Below, in pieces: positions 7,749 through 15,794 of a stretch of 51,965 nt of DNA. The notes below the pieces were generated by a model. It was not told where the DNA came from, made no database searches, and saw nothing but the letters and a program-made list of their open reading frames with translations. The position numbers were made by a program, and so were the translations under genes. The stretch comes from Acidobacteriota bacterium (GTDB taxonomy: Bacteria > Acidobacteriota > Vicinamibacteria > Vicinamibacterales > UBA2999), in the NCBI GenBank assembly GCA_016871195.1, contig VFZN01000019.1, forward strand, positions 1 to 51,965, in the 5' to 3' direction. The stretch's first letter is position 1, and each line of letters begins with the position of its first letter.

Positions 7749-8928
7749 TCAGGCGCCCTGCTTTCCAGGGGCGGCCGGTGTGGCGGGGGTGGCCGGGGCC
7801 GCGGGAGGGGCCGGCATCACCGGTGCCCCTTCCCCAAATCTTCTGGATGCCGCCGGTGATGAGGCGGTCGCCCTCGGCGAGCCCGGACTGCACGATGTCG
7901 TCGTTGCCCACAAGCGCACCGAGCGTCAGCCCCTGCTGCCGGGCGATGAAGCCTTGCCCCTCGGGCTGCATCACGAACGCAAAGTACTGACCATTGATGC
8001 GGGATAGCGCCGTCAGCGGCACCGTCACCGCCGGTGCGGTGGCCCAGATCACCTGGACGCGCACCAGCAGCTCGGCGCGGAATTGCCCGCGGCCGTCGCG
8101 CAGGGCCACCTTGGCGAGCACCGTCTGCGTCGGCTCGACCGTGGGCGACACGTACGACACCCGGTTGCTGGCAAGGGTGGTGCCGCGGTCGTCGACGATG
8201 CGCGTGGGCAACCCTCCCTGCAGGGCGGCGGCCTGCTGCACCGGCACGCTGACGTAGGCCTCGAGGGACTCGTTGTCGTCGACCACGGTCAGGGTGCTCG
8301 CGCGCGTGACGCGATCACCGGTACGCACCGGCACGTCGCCGATGACGCCGGCCGACGGGGCCACCACGCGGTAGTAACTGAGGTCGGTACGCGTCTGGGC
8401 GATCTGCTCGTCGACGACCCGCAGGGCGGCCTCGGTACTGCGCTGCAGCGTTTCGGCCTGCTGCAGATCGCGCTGACTGAACGCCCCGGCCCCAAACAGC
8501 GTGCGGGCCCGCGTCAGCTCCTGCTGGGCGTGATCGACGTCGGTCTGCCGCAGGGCCCGCGTGCTTTCCAGGGTGCGCAGCGCCGCCCGCGGCAGCGCCG
8601 CCCGCGGCAGCGCCGCGTCGACCTCGAACAGCACGGCGCCGCGTGCGACGCGGTCGCCCGAGGCCACGGCAATGCGGGTGAGGAACCCTTCCACCTGTGG
8701 CTGAATGGTGACGGACGTGCGCGACTTGAGCACCGCCACAAACTCGCTGGACTGCTCGACAGGACGCACCGCCACCACGACCGACTCGACCGGCATGGGG
8801 GGACGTCCCCCGGCGGCGCCGCCCGGCGATGCGGCACCAGGAGCCGCGCTTGGCGCCCCGCCTCCACACGCCACCATGGCACTGCCCAGGACGGACACGA
8901 CGCACATTCGAACGGCAGACACGCGCAC
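7749..8928 (-). pseudogene. RND efflux periplasmic adaptor (MFP) lipoprotein with a 3' frameshift
   Basis: Adaptor subunit of a tripartite pump. A lipoprotein signal (CVVSVLGSAMVAC) leads to the biotinyl-lipoyl half-domains (SRTSVTIQPQVEGFLTRIAV and LSYYRVVAPSAGVIGDVPV), an alpha hairpin between them, a beta-barrel and a membrane-proximal domain. Near the end, one extra T at 7836-7838 (GATTTGGGG instead of GAT-GGGG) shifts the frame. In the alternative frame the tail reads GEGAPVMPAPPAAPATPATP and stops at TGA 7749-7751, two bases before the RND start. With the shift, the adaptor reads straight through into the RND and PQQ remnants. Start is uncertain: GTG at 8928 or 8922. Either a genuine mutation or a base-calling error is possible; only the last 30 residues are affected. 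Confidence 0.75.
8581..8610. repeat. 15-bp in-frame tandem duplication in the adaptor gene
   Basis: CGCCGCCCGCGGCAG occurs twice in tandem with a partial third copy, encoding the repeated AALPR in DAALPRAALPRAALRTLES. It sits where the first lipoyl half-motif meets the alpha hairpin and adds five residues. Confidence 0.85.
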
Positions 8929-9058
8929 AGACCCCTGACCTCCGCATCCGTGCTCGAAGAATGCCGACACAGCGCACACGGCAATCTCTGATGATAGTGG
9001 CCCGTCGCCAGTGGCGTAAAGTAACGGCTATGCATCGCGATTGCGGGAGCCTCTGTCC

Positions 9059-9934
9059 ATGACACGCCTGCCCGATGAACTCGTGGGCTATTCGCGGGGC
9101 ATGTTCAGCAACTGGTGCTGGCATCGCCCGCTGCAGCTCATGATCGACGCCGGTGAGGGCGTGCAGCTGGCCCTCGGCACCCATGTTTTCGCCGTATCGG
9201 TGCTGGCCATCACCCACGGACACTCGGACCATGTCCTGGGTCTGCCTGGGCTTATTGCCGCGCGCCGATTCAGCAAGGGGGCTACCGACAAGCCGCTGAC
9301 CGTGGTGTATCCCGAGGGGTCACGAGGGGTGCTGGCCGTGCGGCAGTGGCTCGACACCGCCTTCGCTGGCGTGACATTTCCGGTGCTGTGGCAGCCGATG
9401 CAGAGCGGCGACCGCGTCGCCTTGGGCGGTGGCCGCACGCTGGAGGCGACGACCGCGGTGCACACCCCCGGAGAACCTGCACTTGCCTATCGCGTCACGG
9501 AAGAGCGCCGGCAGCTGCGACCCGAATTTCGCGACTGGACGCGCGACGCCATCGAGGCCGCGGCACGGGCTGGCGACCGCGAGCGGATGACCGAGATGGT
9601 CACCCACGTGCGATTCGCCCACTCGGGCGATGCGATGCCGCTTGACCCCGTGTGGGTGGCCGGCGCCGATGTCCTGGTGCATGATGCGACGTTTCTTGTC
9701 GAGGCCGATCGGCGTGAGCGCATCCATGCCACGACCGACGAGGCCCTGCAGGTCGCCGCGACTGCCGGGGTCGCCCAGATTGTGCTGCAGCATCTGTCGG
9801 TGCGCTACTCGCGGCCGTCCAGCCTGGATGCACTGCGCACGCAGGTGTCCGCGCATCCGATCGCGCATGCATGGCTGCTCGACGACCACCGCCTCGTGCC
9901 GCTCACTGACGCAGCGGCGGCTACGCTTGGATAG
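9059..9934 (+). CDS. RNase Z-like MBL-fold metallohydrolase
   Basis: Metallo-beta-lactamase-fold hydrolase of the ribonuclease Z-like group. It has the zinc motif THGHSDH near residue 60, an aspartate in VLVHDATF and a downstream His in IVLQHLSVRYS. These match the order of motifs II-V of the tRNase Z / ElaC class, and FAHSGDAM sits where the substrate-binding arm ends. At 291 residues it is the length of short-form tRNase Z. ATG 9059 is chosen because GGGAG lies 9 nt upstream; TTG 9041 is less likely. It ends 12 bp before gatC. Enzymes of this clade may be true tRNA 3' processors or related phosphodiesterases, and the GYSRG N-terminus deviates from ElaC, so I keep the name general. Confidence 0.8.
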   Translation: MTRLPDELVGYSRGMFSNWCWHRPLQLMIDAGEGVQLALGTHVFAVSVLAITHGHSDHVLGLPGLIAARRFSKGATDKPLTVVYPEGSRGVLAVRQWLDTAFAGVTFPVLWQPMQSGDRVALGGGRTLEATTAVHTPGEPALAYRVTEERRQLRPEFRDWTRDAIEAAARAGDRERMTEMVTHVRFAHSGDAMPLDPVWVAGADVLVHDATFLVEADRRERIHATTDEALQVAATAGVAQIVLQHLSVRYSRPSSLDALRTQVSAHPIAHAWLLDDHRLVPLTDAAAATLG

Positions 9935-9946
9935 AATGCAGGCTGT

Positions 9947-10237
9947 ATGTCTTCGCTGACGCGCGACGAGGTGCGCCGCATCGCCGACCTAGCGCACCTG
10001 GCGCTCTCAGAGGATGAGCTGGCTCGTTTTACGCCCCAGCTGAGTGCCATGCTCGCCATGGCGGCCTCGCTGGCGCAGCTCGACACCACCGGCATCGAAC
10101 CCACCACGCAGGCATTGGCGCTGCCCACCGAACGAGACGACCAGGCACAGACGTCACTCGATCGCCCGTCGGCACTCGCCGCTGCGCCGGATACCGCCCT
10201 CGAGGCCGGCCTCTTCAAGGTGCCGAGGGTGCTGTGA
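9947..10237 (+). CDS. gatC: Asp/Glu-tRNA amidotransferase subunit C
   Basis: Small clamp subunit of the GatCAB complex that converts Glu-tRNA(Gln) and/or Asp-tRNA(Asn) to the amidated forms. The 96-residue protein has the standard GatC pattern: [20 protein letters not shown], then [20 protein letters not shown] and a C-terminal [12 protein letters not shown] that wraps around GatA. TAGAAT lies 9 nt before the ATG, and its TAG is the stop codon of the preceding MBL gene; no good Shine-Dalgarno is visible. The stop overlaps the gatA start (GTGA). gatB is not in the window. Confidence 0.93.
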   Translation: MSSLTRDEVRRIADLAHLALSEDELARFTPQLSAMLAMAASLAQLDTTGIEPTTQALALPTERDDQAQTSLDRPSALAAAPDTALEAGLFKVPRVL

Positions 10238-11679
10238 CGCCGACTCCCTCCGCACATCCCTCCGCACGGTCGATCGCAGACGACATCAGGACAGGGCGCC
10301 GCACCGCCGTCGAGGTCTGCGCGGCGTCGCTCGCCGCCATTGCCTCGAACGACCCTCGACTGACGGCGTTTGTCACCGTGACCGGCGAGCGCGCCCTCGA
10401 GACGGCGGCGCGCATCGACGCCGATCGGGCCCGCGGCGCGGGCCTCGACCGGCCGCTGCTCGGCGTGCCCATGGCGGTGAAGGACAACCTCTGCACCGCC
10501 GGCGTGCGCACAACGGCCGCCTCGCGGGTGCTGGCCGACTATGTGCCGCCCTACTCGGCCACCGTGATCACGCGGCTCCAAGAGGCCGGCGCCGTGGTGA
10601 TCGGCAAGACCAACCTCGATGAATTCTCGATGGGGTCGTCCACCGAACATTCAGCCCTCGGCGCCACACGCAACCCCTGGGACGAAGCCCGCACCCCCGG
10701 CGGCAGCAGCGGCGGGTCGGCCGCCGCGGTCGCCGCCGGCATGGTGCCCGCGGCCCTGGGCTCCGACACCGGCGGTTCGATCCGGCAGCCCGCAGCGTTC
10801 TGCGGGCTGGTCGGACTCAAGCCGACCTATGGCCGCGTCTCGCGCTACGGCCTCATCGCGTTTGCCTCATCGCTCGATCAGGTGGGCCCGATGACCCGCA
10901 CCGCCGCCGATGCGGCGCTGGTGCTCGAAGCGATCGCGGGACACGACCCACACGATGCCACCTCGTCCCATGAACCGGTGCCGTCGCTGCGCGCGGCGCT
11001 CGGTCGCGGGGTGGTGGGCCTGCGCATCGGCGTACCGCGGACGCTGCTGCAGGACGGCGTGGACCAGGGCATCCTCAACGGATTCGACGCCGCGCTCGCG
11101 CGCTGGACGGCCGCTGGCGCGCAGCTGGTCGACATCACACTGCCGCACACGGCACACGCCGTGCCGGTCTATTACCTGATTGCCACCGCCGAGGCGTCAT
11201 CAAATCTGTCGCGGTATGACGGTGTTCGCTATGGCGCCCGCGCGTCGCTGACCCGCGAGCAGGGCCTGCGTGATGCCTACATGCTCACGCGTGCCCAGGG
11301 GTTCGGCGACGAGGTCAAGCGCCGCATCATGCTCGGCACCTACGTGCTGAGCCACGGCTACTACGAGGCCTACTACCTGAAGGCGCAGCAGGTGCGCACC
11401 CTGTTGCGGCGCGACTACGACGACGCCTTCGGACTGTGCGATGTCGTGGCGATGCCGACGACCCCGTCGCCGGCCTATCGCCTCGGCGAAAAGACAGACT
11501 CACCTCTGCAGATGTATCTGGAAGACATTTTCACCGTCAGCGCAAACCTGACGGGCCTGCCTGCCCTCAGTGCGCCAGCCGGCCTGACCTCGGACGGGCT
11601 GCCCGTCGGCGTGCAGCTGATGGGGCGGATGTTTGACGAGGCCACACTGCTGGCCGCCGCTCAGGTCTTGGAAGACTGA
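10234..11679 (+). CDS. gatA: Asp/Glu-tRNA amidotransferase subunit A
   Basis: Amidase subunit that releases ammonia from glutamine for transamidation by GatB. It is an amidase-signature protein of 481 residues with the catalytic Lys in [13 protein letters not shown], the [13 protein letters not shown] Gly/Ser loop containing the cis-Ser, and the Ser nucleophile in [33 protein letters not shown] and [20 protein letters not shown] are GatA-specific blocks. The start is a GTG overlapping the gatC stop, indicating translational coupling. The C-terminus stops at [10 protein letters not shown], roughly 10-15 residues short of most GatA proteins, which end after a TDWH-type segment; this is unlikely to affect catalysis. 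Confidence 0.95.
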   Translation: MTPTPSAHPSARSIADDIRTGRRTAVEVCAASLAAIASNDPRLTAFVTVTGERALETAARIDADRARGAGLDRPLLGVPMAVKDNLCTAGVRTTAASRVLADYVPPYSATVITRLQEAGAVVIGKTNLDEFSMGSSTEHSALGATRNPWDEARTPGGSSGGSAAAVAAGMVPAALGSDTGGSIRQPAAFCGLVGLKPTYGRVSRYGLIAFASSLDQVGPMTRTAADAALVLEAIAGHDPHDATSSHEPVPSLRAALGRGVVGLRIGVPRTLLQDGVDQGILNGFDAALARWTAAGAQLVDITLPHTAHAVPVYYLIATAEASSNLSRYDGVRYGARASLTREQGLRDAYMLTRAQGFGDEVKRRIMLGTYVLSHGYYEAYYLKAQQVRTLLRRDYDDAFGLCDVVAMPTTPSPAYRLGEKTDSPLQMYLEDIFTVSANLTGLPALSAPAGLTSDGLPVGVQLMGRMFDEATLLAAAQVLED

Positions 11680-11698
11680 GCGGCCGACCACGTGTCCA

Positions 11699-12025
11699 TT
11701 AGCGGATATCGAAGACCGCCTTGAAGTCGGGGAGGTCCCACTCGACCAGGCGCGACCGTACTTCCTGCATCGCCACACGTTCAGCCTTTGGCTTCCGTGC
11801 GGGCGTCGAGGATGCCGGTGCGGCCACGGCCGCCGCCTCGCCCGTTGCTGGCTCGAGACGCGACTTGGCACCGCGCCGCAGCTGCTTGGCCCGGAGTGCC
11901 GCCACATCGACGAAGAGGAAGCGGCTTTCGATGACCTGCGCCTCGGGTCGCACCTCAGGCTCGGGGGTCACCTCGGACTCGGGGTTCGGGTCGGTCGACT
12001 GGATGGGCTGATCAACTTCTGACAT
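11699..12025 (-). CDS. Probable RNA polymerase omega-like subunit
   Basis: A 108-residue protein with an acidic, Pro-rich N-terminus (PNPESEVTPEPEVRPE), a conserved core SRFLFVDVAALRAKQLRRGA and a C-terminal KAERVAMQEVRSRLVEWDLP. The core pattern, an aromatic-x-x-V helix followed by AAxRAKQL, and the later VAMQEV block match the layout of RpoZ (omega), the beta-prime chaperone of RNA polymerase; Acidobacterial omega proteins are divergent. Start ATG 12025 is chosen over an upstream in-frame codon at 12043 because homology to the acidic leader begins there. It is convergent with gatA and stands downstream of hsp20 after a terminator. If not omega, it is a conserved small protein of unknown role. 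Confidence 0.55.
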   Translation of the reverse strand: MSEVDQPIQSTDPNPESEVTPEPEVRPEAQVIESRFLFVDVAALRAKQLRRGAKSRLEPATGEAAAVAAPASSTPARKPKAERVAMQEVRSRLVEWDLPDFKAVFDIR

Positions 12026-12057
12026 AGCCGTCAAGAGTAACACGACGACCCGCGCAG

Positions 12058-12100
12058 GGAAAAGACACCGGGGGACCGGCCATCCGGCCGACTCCCCCGG
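12058..12100 (-). terminator. Terminator after hsp20
   Basis: A strong stem, CCGGGGGA-CCGGCC / GGCCG-TCCCCCGG (12068-12100), lies 12 bp beyond the hsp20 stop and, on the minus strand, is followed by a short TCTTTTCC tract. Confidence 0.65.
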
Positions 12101-12112
12101 GCGCGTCGTCGC

Positions 12113-12553
12113 CTACGAGGCGACGGCGATGTCCACCGTGCGCGGCCGGGCTTCCTCGCGGAACGGCAGGCGCACGGTCAGCACCCCCTGCCTGAACTCT
12201 GCCGCGATCCGGCCGGCATCGACCGTCGCCGGCAGCGAGAACGATCGGCTGAATGTGCCATACGCCCGCTCGATGCGGTGATACTGGTCGCGCTTCACTT
12301 CTTGGTCGAACTTGCGCTCGCCACTCAGGGTGAGCACGTTGTTCTCGACCGTCACGGACACGTCCTCCTTTCGGAGGTCGGGCAGCTCGGCCTTGAGCAC
12401 CAGCTCCTTCTGCTCAGTCTGGAAGACATCCACGGCCGGCACCCACTGGCTCAGCGTCTGCTGGTCACGGGGCCCGATCTCGTCAAACAGCCGGTGCATC
12501 CGGTCCTGCAGCACAGCGAGGTCACGGAACGGTTCAAATCGGGTCAAGGTCAT
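12113..12553 (-). CDS. Small heat-shock protein, Hsp20/alpha-crystallin family
   Basis: ATP-independent holdase that binds unfolding proteins. The 146-residue protein has a short N-terminal arm (MTLTRFEPFRDLAVLQDRMHRLFDE), an alpha-crystallin domain from about residue 40 (WVPAVDVFQTEQKELVLKAE, VTVENNVLTLSGER, YGTFSRSFSLPATVD) and the A-x-x-x-x-GVLTVRLP motif, then a short tail. This is the class A type typical of bacteria. AAGGAGA is a good ribosome-binding site. A near-consensus promoter with a perfect palindrome in its spacer lies about 80-100 bp upstream, and a GCGTGC-GTC-GCACGC hairpin sits in the 5' leader. It is divergent from a second alpha-crystallin-domain gene at 12720. Confidence 0.95.
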   Translation of the reverse strand: MTLTRFEPFRDLAVLQDRMHRLFDEIGPRDQQTLSQWVPAVDVFQTEQKELVLKAELPDLRKEDVSVTVENNVLTLSGERKFDQEVKRDQYHRIERAYGTFSRSFSLPATVDAGRIAAEFRQGVLTVRLPFREEARPRTVDIAVAS

Positions 12554-12628
12554 CTGAGGGTCTCCTTCAGTTCCGCGTGCGACGCACGCAGGAACAATGT
12601 AACATCATACTGCGCCTATGTAAATAAT

Positions 12629-12657
12629 ATTTTATTAGTGTCTGACACTCATATCAA
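12629..12657 (-). promoter_or_regulatory. hsp20 promoter with palindromic operator in the spacer
   Basis: Minus strand: -35 TTGATA (12652-12657), 17-bp spacer, -10 TAAAAT (12629-12634). The spacer contains AGTGTCAGACACT (12637-12649), a perfect 6-bp inverted repeat around one base. It is neither CIRCE nor the HspR HAIR sequence. Placement inside the spacer fits repression by promoter occlusion. Confidence 0.7.
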
Positions 12658-12707
12658 TAGGGTCATTCACATCCGCGCCCACCCGGAGATTCACGGGCCG
12701 TCCCATT

Positions 12708-12713
12708 TACAAT
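12708..12713 (+). promoter_or_regulatory. Candidate -10 element, leaderless start of the second Hsp20-like gene
   Basis: TACAAT ends 6 nt before the GTG at 12720, with no Shine-Dalgarno in between (CGGGGC). The layout matches that at 105-110. Confidence 0.4.
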
Positions 12714-12719
12714 CGGGGC

Positions 12720-13172
12720 GTGGCGCCTTCCCCCCCCACCGTCTCCGAGGCCGTTCTGGCGCGTGAGGTGCAGCGCCTCCTCGAGGACCTCGCCCTGCAG
12801 CGACCCGGCCAGCGCTCACTGGTCGCCGGCGAATGCATCCCACCCGTCGACGTACTCGCCTCGCCCCAGGCCGTGCAGGTGGTCGTCGATGTCCCGGGCG
12901 TTTGCCTCGAGGCCCTGCGCATCGCCATCGTGCAAGACGTGGTCATCATCGTCGGAGAAAAATACCGAACGGCCCCGACACGCACACCGGTCAGTGCCCA
13001 CCTCATCGAGCGTGATTTCGGTCGATTCGTGCGCGTGGTGCCACTGCCGGCGGCCGTCGATGCCTCGCGCGCGAGGGCCACACTGGCACGCGGTGAACTG
13101 CGGGTCACCGTACCAACCCTGACAGACCTGCGCGGGCGCGTGTATCCCGTGCCGATCGAGCGCGGCGCATGA
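12720..13172 (+). CDS. Divergent Hsp20/alpha-crystallin-domain protein
   Basis: A 150-residue protein with an alpha-crystallin-like core: PPVDVLASPQAVQVVVDVPG, VQDVVIIVGEKY, then IERDFGRFVRVVPLPAAVD and ATLARGELRVTVP, which parallel the blocks of the neighbouring Hsp20. The N-terminal arm is an amphipathic helix (AREVQRLLEDLALQ). It is less conserved than the 12113-12553 gene, with a Cys in the core strand (GVCLEALRIAIV). The start is GTG, and an upstream -10-like hexamer suggests leaderless transcription. It overlaps ymdB by 4 bp (ATGA), so it heads the long plus-strand operon reaching nadK. A specialised rather than general chaperone role is possible but not shown. Confidence 0.8.
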   Translation: MAPSPPTVSEAVLAREVQRLLEDLALQRPGQRSLVAGECIPPVDVLASPQAVQVVVDVPGVCLEALRIAIVQDVVIIVGEKYRTAPTRTPVSAHLIERDFGRFVRVVPLPAAVDASRARATLARGELRVTVPTLTDLRGRVYPVPIERGA

Positions 13173-13993
13173 TTCGCCTGCTGTTCATCGGCGACATCTT
13201 TGCCCGCTCCGGTCGGGACATCGTGCGACGGGCCCTGCCCGCCCTCGTCCGATCGCACCAGGTCGAGCTGGTCATCGCCAATGGAGAAAACGCGGCCGGC
13301 GGTGCCGGACTGCAGCGCGAGCAGGCCCTCGACCTCTTCCGCGCCGGCGTGCATGTCATCACCGGTGGCAATCACATCTGGGACAAGCGTGAACTGCTGA
13401 CCTACATCGCCCAGGAACCCCGCATCGTCCGTCCCGGCAACTATCCCGCGGGCACACCCGGGGCAGGCGCGGTCGTCGTGCACACCGCAGGCGGCGTGCG
13501 TGTCGGCGTCATCAACCTGATGGGCCGCGTGTATCTCTCGACGCTCGACGACCCGTTCGCGGCAGCCGATCGGCTGCTCGACGCCACGGCCGCCGAGGGC
13601 GCCAAGGTCACGCTGGTCGACTTCCATGCCGAGGTGACGTCCGAGAAGATTGCCCTCTGCTGGCATCTCGAGGGCCGCGCCACCGCGGTGGTCGGCACGC
13701 ACACGCATGTGCAGACCGCCGATGAGCGGCTCCTCCCGGGCGGCACCGCCTGCATCACCGACGTCGGCATGACCGGTCCGCACAACGGGGTCATCGGTAT
13801 GGATCGCGCGGGCGTCATCGCACGCTTCCGCACCGGACTCCCCGGGCGCTTCGCACCAGCCGATGGAGACATCCGCCTGCACGGGGTGCTGATCGATGCG
13901 GATGAAACCACAGGCCGCGCCTCGGCTATCACGCGCGTCGCCCTGAACGAGGTCGATGTCGCTCGTCTCACCGCCGAGGGACCGGCCGCATGA
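13169..13993 (+). CDS. ymdB: YmdB-family metallophosphoesterase
   Basis: Metallophosphoesterase of the TIGR00282 / YmdB family; the Bacillus homologue is a cyclic-nucleotide phosphodiesterase affecting biofilm and motility. The 274-residue protein has the dinuclear metal ligands in FIGDIFARSGRDIV, ANGENAAGGAG, TGGNHIWDK, VDFHAEVTSEK and GTHTHVQTADERLLPGGT, then TDVGMTGPHNGVIGMD. Length is typical. It overlaps both neighbours by 4 bp (ATGA). Co-occurrence with xseA follows a gene order seen in several phyla. Physiological substrate in this organism is unknown. Confidence 0.9.
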   Translation: MIRLLFIGDIFARSGRDIVRRALPALVRSHQVELVIANGENAAGGAGLQREQALDLFRAGVHVITGGNHIWDKRELLTYIAQEPRIVRPGNYPAGTPGAGAVVVHTAGGVRVGVINLMGRVYLSTLDDPFAAADRLLDATAAEGAKVTLVDFHAEVTSEKIALCWHLEGRATAVVGTHTHVQTADERLLPGGTACITDVGMTGPHNGVIGMDRAGVIARFRTGLPGRFAPADGDIRLHGVLIDADETTGRASAITRVALNEVDVARLTAEGPAA

Positions 13994-15525
13994 CGCCGCT
14001 GCCGTTCGACGATGACCCGGCCGATGACGTGACGTCGCCCCGCCGGCCACCGCGAGGCCGCAGGCCGTCGACGCCCGTGCCTCCGGCGGGCTCACCCGCA
14101 CTCCAACCCCCTGCCCCACCGGCCACCCCCCAGGCCGTGCTTCCTGCCGCCGCGTCACCCGTCACGACGCCGGCCGCCAGCCGCCGCAGGGTGCTGTCGG
14201 TCACGGCACTGACGGCCGAGCTGCGTGCACGGCTCGAGTCCGGGTATCCCGACATCTGGGTCGATGGCGAACTGTCGAACGGCCGCATGTGGTCGTCCGG
14301 GCACTATTACTTCCAGCTGAAAGATGCGACGGCCCAGATTCGCGGCGTGATGTTCCGCACCCATGTCAGCCGACTGCGCTTCGTGCCGCAGGACGGCATG
14401 CAGGTACTCGTGCGCGGGTCGCTCAGCGTGTACGAGGCGAAGGGCGAATATCAGCTGGTGGCTCAGCACATGGAACCACGCGGCGCAGGGGCTCTCCAGC
14501 TGGCCTTCGAGCAGCTGAAGCAGCGCCTGCAGGACGAAGGCCTGTTCGCACAGGCGCGCAAGCGCCCGCTGCCCGCCCTGCCGCGGCGCATTGGCATGGT
14601 CACGTCGCTCGATGGGGCCGCCCTCCGCGACATGCTCACGGTGCTGCTGCGGCGTCATCCGAACGCCCAGGTGCTGATTGCGCACTCGCGGGTGCAGGGC
14701 GACGGGGCGGCCGCAGAGATTGCGCAGGCCCTCGCACGCCTGACGCAGGTCGCGGATGTCGACGTGGTGATCGTCGGCCGGGGCGGCGGCTCGCTCGAGG
14801 ATCTGTGGGCCTTCAACGAGGAAGTCGTGGCCCGGGCCATCGCCGCCTCGCCCGTGCCTGTCATCTCGGCCGTGGGCCATGAAACCGACGTCACCATCGC
14901 CGACTTCGTGGCAGACCTGCGCGCCCCGACACCGTCGGCGGCCGCCGAACTGGTGCTGCAGAAGTCTGACGAGCGGGCCGCACAGATTCGCCGATGGCGC
15001 GAGCGCCTCGCGTCGACGATGGCCGCACGCCTCGCACGAGACGCCCACCGTCTGCACCGGGCCTCGTCGCATCCGGCGCTGGCCGGCCTCCCCCTGCGGC
15101 TGGCGCTGCGTGCCCGTCGCCTGGATGATCTGCTCGCGACCGCTGACCGCGCTCTCAGGACGGCCGTCGCGGCACGACTCCGCCGGCTGGGACAGGCCAC
15201 ACGCCTCGTCGCGCACCACGACCCCCGACACCGCCTGGCGCGCGGCCAGACGGCGCTGGCCGGGCTGGATGGCAGGCTCCGCGCAGGCATCGAGGCCCGC
15301 CGGCAGCGCCTCAGGCGACAAATCGAGCGGAGTGCGGCACACCTGCATGCCCTGAGTCCGCTCGGCGTGCTCGGGCGCGGCTACGCCGTGTGCTGGGATG
15401 GCACGCGGCGTCGCGTGATTCGCGCCGCCAGTGACGTGCAGCCGGGTGATGCCGTGCGGGTCACCCTGGGTACCGGCGAACTCTTCGCACGCGTCATCCC
15501 CCCCGACGTCACCGACGACAGTTAG
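13990..15525 (+). CDS. xseA: Exodeoxyribonuclease VII large subunit
   Basis: Catalytic subunit of ExoVII, which degrades single-stranded DNA in both directions and acts in repair. The N-terminal 60 residues are a Pro/Ala-rich extension of low complexity (PPRGRRPSTPVPPAG and more), not usual in XseA. The OB domain then begins at LSVTALTAELRARLESGYPD and contains WVDGELSNGR and SGHYYFQLKD. The nuclease core holds RIGMVTSLDGAALRDMLTVL, VDVVIVGRGGGSLEDLWAFN and SAVGHETDVTIADFVADLRA. A long coiled-coil region (residues 310-450) follows, then the C-terminal PLGVLGRGYAVCW. It overlaps ymdB (ATGA) and precedes xseB, completing the complex. Confidence 0.95.
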   Translation: MTPLPFDDDPADDVTSPRRPPRGRRPSTPVPPAGSPALQPPAPPATPQAVLPAAASPVTTPAASRRRVLSVTALTAELRARLESGYPDIWVDGELSNGRMWSSGHYYFQLKDATAQIRGVMFRTHVSRLRFVPQDGMQVLVRGSLSVYEAKGEYQLVAQHMEPRGAGALQLAFEQLKQRLQDEGLFAQARKRPLPALPRRIGMVTSLDGAALRDMLTVLLRRHPNAQVLIAHSRVQGDGAAAEIAQALARLTQVADVDVVIVGRGGGSLEDLWAFNEEVVARAIAASPVPVISAVGHETDVTIADFVADLRAPTPSAAAELVLQKSDERAAQIRRWRERLASTMAARLARDAHRLHRASSHPALAGLPLRLALRARRLDDLLATADRALRTAVAARLRRLGQATRLVAHHDPRHRLARGQTALAGLDGRLRAGIEARRQRLRRQIERSAAHLHALSPLGVLGRGYAVCWDGTRRRVIRAASDVQPGDAVRVTLGTGELFARVIPPDVTDDS

Positions 15526-15539
15526 AATGGAGCTCACCG

Positions 15540-15788
15540 ATGGACGGCAGCATCCGAGATTTTGAAACCGCCCTCGCCGAGCTCGAGTCGGTGGTCAAGC
15601 GACTGGAAGATGGCGACCTGCCGCTGGAAACGTCGTTGGCCCTGTACGAGCGCGGCGTGGTGCTCTCGCGCTACTGCCACGACCGGCTGCAGGCGGCCGA
15701 GCGGCGCATCGAGGTGCTGAATGAACGCGGCGACATCACCGCAGCCCCCGAGGGCCTGGGGCTCTCCGACGAGGACGAGGGGGACTAA
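15540..15788 (+). CDS. xseB: Exodeoxyribonuclease VII small subunit
   Basis: The 82-residue partner of XseA; several copies bind the coiled coil of the large subunit. The sequence IRDFETALAELESVVKRLED then GDLPLETSLALYERGV is the invariant XseB helical hairpin. It begins 14 bp after the xseA stop, with GGAG about 7 nt before the ATG. The C-terminal third (TAAPEGLGLSDEDEGD) is acidic and probably disordered. ispA starts 6 bp downstream, so the operon continues. Confidence 0.93.
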   Translation: MDGSIRDFETALAELESVVKRLEDGDLPLETSLALYERGVVLSRYCHDRLQAAERRIEVLNERGDITAAPEGLGLSDEDEGD

Positions 15789-15794
15789 CCGCTC

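Noticed and set aside
7321-8979. A single 552-residue efflux-dehydrogenase fusion protein
   Set aside because: The adaptor's own end and stop are recoverable one frame over, right before a separate RND start, and the PQQ part is only the last blade. A frameshift plus a deletion joint explains it better than a new fusion enzyme.
12707-14158. Long minus-strand frame of about 480 codons
   Set aside because: It is antisense to the hsp20-like gene and ymdB, has low-complexity Gly/Arg/Ser-rich composition and no family features.
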